A stretch of DNA of 64,000 nt, from contig CAJUSK010000034.1 in NCBI GenBank assembly GCA_910589075.1, positions 285,747-349,746 on the forward strand, in the 5' to 3' direction. Shown here piece by piece: positions 8,591 to 16,147 of the stretch. A program made the position numbers and the translations under genes. Under the pieces are notes generated by a model that made no database searches, was not told the DNA's origin, and saw only the letters and a list, made by a program, of their open reading frames with translations. The DNA is from an uncultured Lachnospiraceae bacterium. GTDB lineage: Bacteria > Bacillota > Clostridia > Lachnospirales > Lachnospiraceae. Each line of letters begins with the position of its first letter. The first letter of the stretch is position 1.

Positions 8591-8621
8591 ATCATAATCC
8601 GTACAGTAACTGTACAGTCAA
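8591..8621 (-). promoter_or_regulatory. MerR-type promoter of the MATE gene
   Basis: Read on the minus strand: TTGACT (8621-8616), a 19-base spacer, TATGAT (8596-8591). The spacer contains the dyad gtacagt-a-actgtac (8601-8615). An overlong 19-bp spacer with a dyad between -35 and -10 is the signature of MerR-family control. Confidence 0.75.
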
Positions 8622-8707
8622 GAGGGGATTTGAAACATGTAGAAAAAGGAAGCGGTTTATTGTCAGACAATTTGCGGTTTTTATAGCGTCAATGAACAAA
8701 TAGGGGA

Positions 8708-8998
8708 ATGAAATCAAGACGGAAGAAGCACAGATGGGTGCGGGAAGTTTTGGTTTTCATGACATTCTACACAGTATTTTATAAGGCAGATTTAGAACTG
8801 TGTATTTTCTTTTCCTGTTTAAGTTATTCGCTGCTGTTTTTGGCAGCTCTTTATTTATTATTCTCTGAGAACATATTCATTTCCAGGGAAGAATGGTATG
8901 CCTTAGAGCATAACTTTCTGCTTCTTCCGATGAAACAGGTCTGGATTCTACTGTTGTTTGTTTATACTTATATCATTAAAGAAAAAGGAACTGAATGA
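8708..8998 (+). CDS. Possible small membrane protein
   Basis: A 96-residue reading frame with a basic N terminus and two hydrophobic stretches (about residues 28-52 and 76-89). I recognise no family. AGGGG at 8702-8706 is only one base from the ATG, which is unfavourable, so coding status is doubtful. It lies divergently from the MATE gene and upstream of another tiny ORF. Confidence 0.3.
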   Translation: MKSRRKKHRWVREVLVFMTFYTVFYKADLELCIFFSCLSYSLLFLAALYLLFSENIFISREEWYALEHNFLLLPMKQVWILLLFVYTYIIKEKGTE

Positions 8999-9080
8999 CC
9001 ATGGCATTTAATGAGATATGTGCATAGCAAGGCTTAGACGTAGCCTTTGCTAATCCTGTTGAGATCTTAGGAGGTGCATA

Positions 9081-9257
9081 TTGGGCGATTATAAAGCAAT
9101 GAATATTCTTCTACCCGAAATCGTAGAAATTTTGCAGGATTATGTTGACGGAATGTCATTTACTCAATTAGCAAATAAATATTTTTTGCTGAAAAAAGTA
9201 TTCAGAGCGTTATACGACAAGAGAAGCAGAAATAATTTTAGGGGGGATGTCGGTTAA
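9081..9257 (+). CDS. Small protein resembling the CD3324 family (TTG start)
   Basis: A 58-codon reading frame, starting with TTG and preceded by an excellent AGGAGGTG at 9069-9076. The start of the product (GDYKAMNILLPEIVEILQDY, then VDG) resembles the short clostridial CD3324-type proteins (pattern Y.KA..ILP...+..+Q.YVDG), after which it diverges. It could be an intact micro-protein of unknown function or a decayed copy. The family link is from memory of the motif, not a search. Confidence 0.45.
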   Translation: MGDYKAMNILLPEIVEILQDYVDGMSFTQLANKYFLLKKVFRALYDKRSRNNFRGDVG

Positions 9258-9289
9258 TGCCGATTTTGGGTCCTGATCCCTAAGAAAAG

Positions 9290-9450
9290 AGGGTATGAAA
9301 CTTTGGACATGTTGACAAACGCAACCAGTTCTTCATAGAGCTGTTGGATCTGTGGTTTTCTTTGTCCTTTTCCGATAGTCCCAGGACTGTGGCATCAAAA
9401 CAGTCAAATATGGCAGATATACAGACTTTTTCGACTGTGGTGTGTGCAAG
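9290..9450 (-). pseudogene. Degenerate IS transposase (DDE integrase-type) fragment
   Basis: On the minus strand one frame reads TVEKVCISAIFDCFDATVLG followed by LSEKDKENHRSNSS, recalling the first catalytic-Asp strand of IS3-type rve transposases (hydrophobic strand, then D-x-F-D-A-x-V-L-G). The frame is interrupted on both sides and no inverted repeats or partner ORF are visible, so it is a relic at best. Confidence 0.35.
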
Positions 9451-9710
9451 CTGGGATCGATGTCCAGCCGTCCTGTTTTTCGTTAAAGTTTATTGGGTTG
9501 GCAATGACTTTTCACTTTTTCTGTTATGGCTTTCGGAGGATGTGCGGGATAAGAATAAAGGTTTACAATATTTCCTGAAACTAAGAATACCTAAGAAATA
9601 CAGAATGGGTATCATTTTCTGAATCTATATATTGTGTGTCTATACTGAATCTATCAATGCATTATTGTATATCAAATATCTACCTGTCTATCCCGGCAGA
9701 TTTCACAGAA

Positions 9711-9729
9711 TACTTCCATCTGCGAAAAC
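9711..9729 (+). repeat. 19-bp inverted repeat, left copy
   Basis: tacttccatctgcgaaaac here is the exact reverse complement of 10113-10131, with weaker similarity continuing outward for about 10 bases. The two copies bracket about 420 bp. Confidence 0.6.
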
Positions 9730-9864
9730 GAATTTCACTAAAAAATATTGCTCTTTTTTTGGTTTTTCAACAACAAATACCTGTTGTGCATGGTTAATTA
9801 TACTGATAACTACCAGATTTGTCAACCTATTATGTTCTGACACATATTGGACAGGCGAGTATCA

Positions 9865-9925
9865 GTTACAATTTACACCTGAACCAGTTTTGTATCAGCT
9901 TGCGATTCATCGGGGTGAATTGCAG
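9865..9925. repeat. Palindromic intergenic repeat, family 2, copy 2
   Basis: Arms gttacaatttacacc (9865-9879) and gggtgaattgcagc (about 9912-9925) are partly complementary (about 10 of 14). They share the atcagtt...aatt.acacc...tgaattg layout of the unit at 5171-5234. Confidence 0.45.
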
Positions 9926-10112
9926 CAAGTATGATACATATTTTACTTTGCTTGCATTCTATAAGGGGTCATTTTGGTGGTCTGACACAGTGTTAGAAAA
10001 GAGCCGTAAAGAAGGGCCGTTTTGTTACTGTGTATTGTGCCATACGGAAAAATAATGGGTCGCGAACATGGGTCAGGCGTTTTGGCAGTCTGATTTTATG
10101 GATAAAAAAGCG

Positions 10113-10140
10113 GTTTTCGCAGATGGAAGTAATCTGCGAA
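10113..10140 (+). repeat. 19-bp inverted repeat, right copy, overlapping a 9-bp hairpin
   Basis: gttttcgcagatggaagta (10113-10131) is the reverse complement of 9711-9729. It overlaps a perfect local hairpin, ttcgcagat (10116-10124)/atctgcgaa (10132-10140). The position about 80 bases upstream of the TnpB-like start makes an operator or promoter role possible. Confidence 0.55.
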
Positions 10141-10222
10141 GTTTTCAGGCGTATATCACAATAGGGTATTTAAAAATGTGATCTATGCGAAAAAGTCCGG
10201 AATAAGTCCCAAAGGAGTGCGA

Positions 10223-11638
10223 ATGCAGGAAGCGGTTCTGTCTGCAAAACAGACAGGGGCGGCCTGGAACCAGAAGGGAATGACGGGCAGAAAGAGGAAA
10301 GAATGCATGGAGGAGACGCTGTACAGGACACTGCGTCAGTACAGCAGGGGCCGGGTTCCCGATGGGGATATGGAAAAACTGCTTGAGATTGCGATGGACT
10401 GCCGGAAGGTGAAGAACTATGTATATGCCCGTTATGGCGGCATTGGGAGTCTTGGCAAGCTGTATCCGGGTTATGACATACAGAATGAAATGACCCGGTG
10501 CGGCCTCAGAGCGCAGTTGGGAATGCCTTCTGTATATTACCATCTTGCCGCAGCCGAGGCGCTGGGGGATATCCGTACACAATGGGCATGTACAACGACA
10601 AAAATTTCCTCCCTTGTGTGGAAAAACGAACATCTGGAGGCGCAGGAGAAACAATATTTATGCCAGATGCTCAGGCGTATGGATGTACTTGGGGGCATAT
10701 TAAGCGGCAGGCCTGCGGTTTTTACCGGTGAACCGGGCGAGCGGTATGAGAAGCTGGCAGGACAGGTGGATACGGATCGGATGGGACGCTACCTGTGCAG
10801 GCAGGTAAGGAAAATCCACAGGGCAGAGTCGCAGGCCGAGAGCCTGGCCGGGTTTCCCATTTCGGAACGGGCATACCGGTATGCTGACCACGGCATCTAT
10901 ATATCCACAAAGGAAAAAAGGAAGCGGGTGTTTATCCCTCTGACAGATAATAACCGGTATAAAAGCCAGATGCGCATTATGCTGTATCCGCAGGAGGGAA
11001 GACTGGAAATTTTAGTGCCAGTGGAAAAAGCGGTGCGGACGTATGGCGGGAACGGAAAAAAGACAGGCATTGCGCTGGGCATGCATGTAATGCTGACCAC
11101 AGATGAGGGCAGCCGGTATGGGAAGGAATTGTGGGAACTTCACAGTCGATATGCGGATTATATCAGACAGCATGCCGTAAACTGCAGGAGGAGCGGACAG
11201 GAAAATACAGGGCGCAGAAAATATCACGCAAAAAAGAAGCGCATGGAAGAAGGCATGCACAGTCATATCAACGGGGAACTGAACCGATTTCTGGAAGAGA
11301 TAAGGCCCGGTACGGTGTACATGGCGGTACCGGGAGTGTTTCCGGCAGGGAGGGACAAGCGTCATAACAACAGCGTGACACTATGGCAGAGGGGCTATAT
11401 CCGCAGAAGGCTGGAGATGAAATGCAGGGAACGGGGTGTCCGGTTTGTGGAAGTATCCGGCAGGAACATAGCAGTTACATGCAGCCGGTGCGGCGGCAGG
11501 GGAGAGCGACGGGACGGGTTGTTCACCTGCAAGGCATGCGGATATTGCACCGATGAGAAGGCCAACAGCGCGGGGAATGCCCTGTGGCGCGGGCTGGAAA
11601 TGGAAAGAAAACAGGGAAAGGCAGGGAGCGGGGAGTGA
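10223..11638 (+). CDS. TnpB/Cas12-like protein with degenerate RuvC site (putative nuclease-dead, TldR-like)
   Basis: A 471-residue relative of IS605-type TnpB, the RNA-guided nuclease ancestral to Cas12. The C-terminal half keeps the layout: a RuvC-I-like strand TGIALGMHVMLTTDEG (about 281-296), a basic bridge-like region, a hydrophobic strand GTVYMAVPGVF where RuvC-II lies, a WQRGYIRRRLEMKCRERGV helix, a zinc ribbon CSRCG...CKACG (about 420-440) and the terminal CTDEKANSAGNAL. Compared with active TnpB (GIDLG, hEDL, DxNAA) the three acidic residues read A284, V/P and K, so nuclease activity should be lost while RNA/DNA binding may remain. ATG 10223 follows AAAGGAG (10210-10216); an upstream GTG at 10178 is less likely. 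No tnpA is nearby. A hairpin-rich non-coding region follows immediately, as in TnpB-guide RNA loci. Confidence 0.72.
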   Translation: MQEAVLSAKQTGAAWNQKGMTGRKRKECMEETLYRTLRQYSRGRVPDGDMEKLLEIAMDCRKVKNYVYARYGGIGSLGKLYPGYDIQNEMTRCGLRAQLGMPSVYYHLAAAEALGDIRTQWACTTTKISSLVWKNEHLEAQEKQYLCQMLRRMDVLGGILSGRPAVFTGEPGERYEKLAGQVDTDRMGRYLCRQVRKIHRAESQAESLAGFPISERAYRYADHGIYISTKEKRKRVFIPLTDNNRYKSQMRIMLYPQEGRLEILVPVEKAVRTYGGNGKKTGIALGMHVMLTTDEGSRYGKELWELHSRYADYIRQHAVNCRRSGQENTGRRKYHAKKKRMEEGMHSHINGELNRFLEEIRPGTVYMAVPGVFPAGRDKRHNNSVTLWQRGYIRRRLEMKCRERGVRFVEVSGRNIAVTCSRCGGRGERRDGLFTCKACGYCTDEKANSAGNALWRGLEMERKQGKAGSGE

Positions 11639-12065
11639 GTTGCGCCCGGCCATCCGTACACCAGCCGGGGCCTGACGCCCCAGACGGTGGAAGAAAATGA
11701 GGTCATACGAACAGCCGCCCGGATAAACAACGGGTCTGAAACGGGGTTTTACCGGAAGGGATACCAGAGAGGTATGCGGGAAGGACCGGGCGGCATGTTC
11801 CTGATATAGAAAAAACAGACGGCATTGGGAGGCGGCAGGCCGGTGGGCCGGCGCGGATTGGGTATGCCATGACCCTGTGAACATGCAGCTTACGGGAATG
11901 AAGGCCGTATGACGTAGCGGGGAGCGAAGCGGGAAATCCCGCACCATCCGTAAGAGAGGGTGGCCAATATGCCTTATTATTCAGAGTAAATGATGTAGAG
12001 AAAATATTTAGCAGGAACCGCAGCAAGAGGAAACGAGACTTAATCAAAAGAGGAGTGGAAGCAGC
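11639..12065. other. Non-coding gap between the TnpB-like gene and the glycan locus
   Basis: There is no protein-coding gene. The first 325 bases are the structured RNA candidate; the last 100 are AT-rich and end with GAGGAG before ATG 12066. I see no convincing sigma-A promoter for the glycan locus here. Confidence 0.6.
11640..11985 (+). ncRNA. Candidate guide RNA (omega-RNA-like) of the TnpB-like protein
   Basis: About 325 bp of GC-rich, non-coding, hairpin-dense DNA starts at the 3' end of the TnpB-like gene. Visible stems: cca.ccgt (11650-11657)/acggtgg (11684-11690) enclosing ggggc-ctgac-gcccc (11667-11681); gccgcccgg (11714-11722)/ccgggcggc (11786-11794) enclosing atacc-agaga-ggtat (11761-11775); ggcat (11821-11825)/atgcc (11864-11868) enclosing gccgg-tggg-ccggc (11839-11852); tacgg/ccgta (11891-11909); and a final ccatcc-gtaagaga-gggtgg (11944-11963). 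The sequence then turns abruptly AT-rich. In TnpB loci the guide directly follows the last scaffold hairpin, so the guide would start near 11964. Structure was read by eye; expression is inferred. Confidence 0.5.
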
Positions 12066-14612
12066 ATGAGAAAAGCGCAGAAAAGACGGGCGGAAGCCTT
12101 CTTAAAGCTCCTTGCACAGGCTCATGAAGAGATCCGGGGCTGTATAAAGGCCGGAAAGAGAGAGACAGCCATGGGCCTTCTGGCACAGTGTCAGGAAGGG
12201 GCCGTGGAACTGGGGGGACTGATTGAGAAGACAGAAGGGGAAGGCAGCCCTGCGGTGGGGCTTTTGGAGGAATACTGCGAAACCCTGTACCAGATATATG
12301 AGGAACTGGCAGCCGGCGGGGAGGCGCATGCAGGCGCAGACTGCAAACGGCTGAAGAAATCCCTGATCCGTGTGGAAAACAGCGTGCGGAACGATACCAG
12401 GCTGCGGTATGAGATTGTGTTTCTGCCCTACAAGGCTTCCATGTGGGATTCCCTGGAGAGTGTATGGCGTGCGGCGGCAGAAGACCCGTTATGCGATGCC
12501 TATGTGGTGCCCATTCCCTACTATGACAGAAACCCGGACGGGTCGTTCGGGGCCTGCCATTATGAGGGGGATCAGCTGCCCTCTTATGTGCCCGTGACCC
12601 ATTACAGCGCATATCACCTGGAGGAGCGGGAGCCGGATGTGGTGTACATCCATAACCCTTATGATGATGTGAACTATGTAACCAGCGTGGACCCGGCGTA
12701 TTATTCGTGGAAGCTGAAGGAACATACACAGTGCCTTGTGTATATCCCCTATTATGCCACAGCAGGCGGGATGAGCGAGGCCCAGGCGGTATGCCCGGCC
12801 TATGACCATGTGGATTATATCGTCATCCAGGCAGAGAAATACAGACAGTTCTTTGACCCGCACATACCGGATGAAAAGTTTCTGGTGATGGGATCGCCGA
12901 AATTTGACAGCGTGATCCATAAGTGCCAGAACCCGCCGGAGCCGCCGAAGGCGTGGGCGGAGAAAATGGAAGGGAGGAAAGTATATTTTTATAATACGAG
13001 TCTGGGAGGTATGCTGGGGAACACGGAGGCATTCTTAAAGAAGATGCGGTATGTGTTTGATGTATTTAAGGGGCGTGAAGATGTCTGCCTGCTGTGGAGG
13101 CCGCATCCGTTATTGGAATCGACCTTTGCATCCATGCGGGCGGTATATAAGCCCTGGTTTGATAAACTGAAGCGGGAGTTTACAGAGGAAGACATCGGGA
13201 TTTATGATGACACAGCGGATATGGAGAGTACGATAGCGCTTTCGGATGTGTATATCGGGGACAGTGGATCGAGTGTGACATCACTTTTTGGAGTGGTGGG
13301 AAAGCCATTATTTATATTAAATAATATGATTCATACATTGCCTGAAAAGGATGATTGGAGAGGCGAGCGGACAGAGATTGCATTTGGCAGCAGATACCAG
13401 GTGACAGCCAACAATCAGCTATGGTTCTCGGAAAATAATGATCATCATTACAAATTTTATATGGATTTGGAAACCGGATATTCGGCAGGCGGATATTATA
13501 TGAATGCTTTCGAAATTGAAGATAAAATTTATGTGACTCCGCAGAATGCCAGACATCTTTTGATTATACAGCATAAAAAAATAAGAAGAATTAATTTTGT
13601 GTGTGATACAGTGCAAAGCGGACCGTTTTTCCAGGGTCATTGGTATAATGAAACATATATTTTTCTATTTCCTTTTCGATATTCATATATTATCAGAATT
13701 AATATAAAAACGGAAGAAATTCGATATGTGAAGAATGTCCGTTCATTTAACGTTTGTGAGACAGAATCCGGTTGGATGAATGGTGGTATCGGGATTTATA
13801 AAAACGAGCTGATTTTTGCATCACCTGTGGATAATCAGTGTTTGTTTATGGATATAGACACTTTGCAGACCAGAATTGCCACTGTTGGTTGTCAGTTCGT
13901 TTCCGGAATACAATCCTTTATACCGGATGGAGATAATCTGTGGCTAATGCCGTTGAAAGGCATGTCAATTACGAAATGGAATCCCCGGAATGGAACAGTG
14001 AAAGAATACGGAAATTTGCCGGAAGAGTTTAAATCCGTCAAATTATATCCCTGTAGAATGGAATGTAATGAAAGACCTTTTGGGAATCTGGCTATTTGCA
14101 GGGAAGGGGAAAAGGAGTTTGTTGTAATAGCTCCCTGCCAGGGAAATATGTATGTACTTTTGGATCCGGAAAGCGGGGAGATGAAAAAATGGGAGCCTCC
14201 CATGCCGCTTACGGACCAGGGGAAAAATGTCTATTATCCATCCGGAAGTATAGGGTGTTTTGTTGTTTATCCGGAGCAGGTAGGAACAGCCCAGTGTCAG
14301 ATATGGCATGTAACGGAAAGGAAACTCTATGATATTAATATGATTACCAGAGAGTACAAGGAAGCGGAAGTCGGGTATGACTATTGTGATCTGATGGAAC
14401 ATGAGCCAGGATTTATGGAACGATCAGAATGGATGACATATTGCCTGAATGAAAATGTGTTTAATTCCCTGAAAGATTTACTGGATGACCACATTACCGG
14501 AAACACATTTGACAGAAATAAGCAGAAACAGGCTTTTATGAAAATCAATGCCAATACTGATGGCAGTTGTGGAAAGAATATTCACACTTTTATAAAAAGG
14601 AAAATCGAGTGA
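12066..14612 (+). CDS. CDP-glycerol glycerophosphotransferase-like protein with C-terminal propeller-like domain
   Basis: An 848-residue protein in two parts. Residues 1-90 are helical; about 115-455 resemble the GT-B fold of CDP-glycerol glycerophosphotransferases (YIPYYATAGG, FYNTSLGGML, LLWRPHPLL, then YIGDSGSSVTSLFGVVGKPL), which transfer glycerol phosphate from CDP-glycerol to a growing polymer or glycan. About 456-800 is a run of short beta-rich repeats (WFSENNDHHYKFYMDLETG and others) suggesting a beta-propeller, which might bind the acceptor. By eye the DNA changes from GC-rich to AT-rich near 13430, at the domain boundary, pointing to a fusion of segments with different histories. 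It is the first gene of the glycan locus; the ribosome binding site is GAGGAGTGGAAG. Confidence 0.75.
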   Translation: MRKAQKRRAEAFLKLLAQAHEEIRGCIKAGKRETAMGLLAQCQEGAVELGGLIEKTEGEGSPAVGLLEEYCETLYQIYEELAAGGEAHAGADCKRLKKSLIRVENSVRNDTRLRYEIVFLPYKASMWDSLESVWRAAAEDPLCDAYVVPIPYYDRNPDGSFGACHYEGDQLPSYVPVTHYSAYHLEEREPDVVYIHNPYDDVNYVTSVDPAYYSWKLKEHTQCLVYIPYYATAGGMSEAQAVCPAYDHVDYIVIQAEKYRQFFDPHIPDEKFLVMGSPKFDSVIHKCQNPPEPPKAWAEKMEGRKVYFYNTSLGGMLGNTEAFLKKMRYVFDVFKGREDVCLLWRPHPLLESTFASMRAVYKPWFDKLKREFTEEDIGIYDDTADMESTIALSDVYIGDSGSSVTSLFGVVGKPLFILNNMIHTLPEKDDWRGERTEIAFGSRYQVTANNQLWFSENNDHHYKFYMDLETGYSAGGYYMNAFEIEDKIYVTPQNARHLLIIQHKKIRRINFVCDTVQSGPFFQGHWYNETYIFLFPFRYSYIIRINIKTEEIRYVKNVRSFNVCETESGWMNGGIGIYKNELIFASPVDNQCLFMDIDTLQTRIATVGCQFVSGIQSFIPDGDNLWLMPLKGMSITKWNPRNGTVKEYGNLPEEFKSVKLYPCRMECNERPFGNLAICREGEKEFVVIAPCQGNMYVLLDPESGEMKKWEPPMPLTDQGKNVYYPSGSIGCFVVYPEQVGTAQCQIWHVTERKLYDINMITREYKEAEVGYDYCDLMEHEPGFMERSEWMTYCLNENVFNSLKDLLDDHITGNTFDRNKQKQAFMKINANTDGSCGKNIHTFIKRKIE

Positions 14613-14617
14613 AAGAA

Positions 14618-15364
14618 ATGAAGACAGACATGAAAGTCTGGGCGCACAGAGGGTGCAGCCAGCGATATCCGGAAAATACAATGCTTGCATTTGAAAAAGC
14701 CCTTGGTTTGGGAAATCTTGAAGGAATTGAGTTGGATATCCAGATGACAAAAGACAATCATCTGGTTGTTATCCATGATGAACGGGTGGACAGGACTACG
14801 GAAGGCGTAGGGTATGTAAAAGACTTTACTCTGAAAGAGTTGAAAAAATTCCATATTTATGCGGGGCAGCATAATTCACAGGAAATCCCTACAATAGAAG
14901 AGGTGATTGAACTGTTGGGAAAACGGTTAAACCCGGAAGATGAGAAAAGGATAAAGCTGAATATAGAATTAAAGAACAGCATTTATTCTTACCCTGGTAT
15001 GGAAGAGAAGATTGTGGAGTTGGTGTATAAAAAAGGGATTGAGAAGGCGGTTGTTTATTCTTCGTTTTATGCATTATCGCTGGAAAGACTGAGAGAACTT
15101 GACCCGACAGCGGTACTGGGAGTCCTGGATACAAAGATTTCTGACTGCCTGTATAAGGCACAGGGGCTTGGGGCGGACGCGCTGCATCCGTTCTGGAAAA
15201 GCATGGATTTGCCGGAAGAACGGATCAAAGGGAGAACTGTCAGGGCATGGTTCGGCGGGCACCTGTTTCCGGAAAAGCCCACGGGAGGCCGACTGGATCT
15301 GGACGCATTGAGACGGAAGGGAATAACGGATGTTTTTTTGAATGAGCCGGAAATGTATTTGTGA
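14618..15364 (+). CDS. Glycerophosphodiester phosphodiesterase
   Basis: Hydrolyses glycerophosphodiesters to glycerol 3-phosphate and an alcohol. GDPD family signatures are clear: VWAHRGCSQRYPENTMLAF at the N terminus (catalytic His-Arg and Glu), LEGIELDIQMTKDNHLVVIHDE with the metal-binding Glu/Asp and second catalytic His, and LNIELK in mid-protein. There is no signal peptide, so it acts in the cytosol, where it could recycle or trim glycerophosphate groups. ATG 14618 lies 5 bases after the preceding stop; its ribosome binding site (GAAAGAA) is weak, so translational coupling to the upstream glycerophosphotransferase-like gene is likely. ATG 14630 is an alternative. Confidence 0.9.
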   Translation: MKTDMKVWAHRGCSQRYPENTMLAFEKALGLGNLEGIELDIQMTKDNHLVVIHDERVDRTTEGVGYVKDFTLKELKKFHIYAGQHNSQEIPTIEEVIELLGKRLNPEDEKRIKLNIELKNSIYSYPGMEEKIVELVYKKGIEKAVVYSSFYALSLERLRELDPTAVLGVLDTKISDCLYKAQGLGADALHPFWKSMDLPEERIKGRTVRAWFGGHLFPEKPTGGRLDLDALRRKGITDVFLNEPEMYL

Positions 15365-15403
15365 TGATTGGTTAAACGTGCAACGCGGAAGTGAAGCGAG
15401 GAA

Positions 15404-16138
15404 ATGAAAGTGAATTTTGCGATTGTGTTGGCCGCAGGGGTGGGACAAAGAATGAGAAATGGGGGACTGCCCAAACAGTTTCTGAAGCTGATGGGGAAAC
15501 CCATAATTATCTACACACTGGAAAAATTTGAAGCAAGCAGGGAAATCGACAGTATTATCGTTGTCTCCCATGGAAGCTATGTGGAATATATGCAGGAGAT
15601 GATCGGATCATACCGGCTCGGTAAGGTGAGCCGTGTAATTATCGGGGGAAGCGACAGACAGGAGAGCCTGAAAAGAGGGCTGAAGGCAGCTAGGGAAGAA
15701 GGCGGGACAGAGGAAGATATTGTTGTGATACATGACGGGGTCAGGCCGTTGATTGACCTGTCCACAATCCACGAAAATATACGTGTTGCAAAGGAATATG
15801 GCTGTGCAGTCACAGTGCATCCTGTGACAGAAACGGTTGTGATTACAGAAACGGAAGAAGCTGTGGCAGAAGATTTTAAGAAAAGGACGGATACTTATTC
15901 CATGACAGCACCTCAGACATTCCAACTGGGCAGGATAACAGATGCATATGAAAAGGCCGGTCCAAAGGAAAGCAAGATACCGCTGCTGGATGCTGCCATG
16001 GTATATGCACAGGCTGGTGGGGATGTTCATTTGGTGAAGGAGCAAGGGGCAAATTTTAAAATAACAACGCCGGAAGATTATTATTATTTAAAAGCAATTT
16101 TGGAACTGGAAGAGAGTAAATTTGTATTTGGTTTATAG
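15404..16138 (+). CDS. IspD/TarI-like CTP-dependent cytidylyltransferase (copy 1)
   Basis: A 244-residue nucleotidyltransferase of the IspD family, which transfers CMP from CTP to methylerythritol-, ribitol- or related polyol/sugar phosphates. The N-terminal signature LAAGVGQRM...LPKQF binds CTP; VIHDGVRPLI and the terminal NFKITTPEDYYYLKAIL are also family features. In this setting, next to an epimerase and glycerophosphotransferases, it more probably makes a CDP-activated glycan precursor (TarI/Bcs1-type) than an isoprenoid intermediate. A second copy with the same neighbour lies at 52499-53212. The substrate is not assignable from sequence. Confidence 0.82.
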   Translation: MKVNFAIVLAAGVGQRMRNGGLPKQFLKLMGKPIIIYTLEKFEASREIDSIIVVSHGSYVEYMQEMIGSYRLGKVSRVIIGGSDRQESLKRGLKAAREEGGTEEDIVVIHDGVRPLIDLSTIHENIRVAKEYGCAVTVHPVTETVVITETEEAVAEDFKKRTDTYSMTAPQTFQLGRITDAYEKAGPKESKIPLLDAAMVYAQAGGDVHLVKEQGANFKITTPEDYYYLKAILELEESKFVFGL

Positions 16139-16147
16139 GGCAGAGCA

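Larger units (their letters stand above)
9258..10222. other. Gene-poor, palindrome-rich region upstream of the TnpB-like gene
   Basis: I see no intact gene in these 965 bases. The region contains a minus-strand transposase relic (about 9290-9450), a family-2 palindrome (9865-9925), a stem-loop with acacagt (9985-9991)/actgtgt (10027-10033), a 19-bp inverted repeat shared by 9711-9729 and 10113-10131, a 9-bp hairpin at 10116-10140 and a dyad atcaca (10155-10160)/tgtgat (10177-10182) just before the TnpB-like gene. It looks like an insertion-prone regulatory zone. Confidence 0.6.

Noticed and set aside
9632-10055. Open frames of 78-100 codons in the gene-poor region
   Set aside because: They overlap hairpins and palindromic repeats, lack ribosome binding sites and resemble no family.
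11640-11965. CRISPR array or group II intron as explanation for the repeated hairpins
   Set aside because: There are no regularly spaced direct repeats and no intron domain V-like sequence or reverse transcriptase; ccatccgta occurs only twice.
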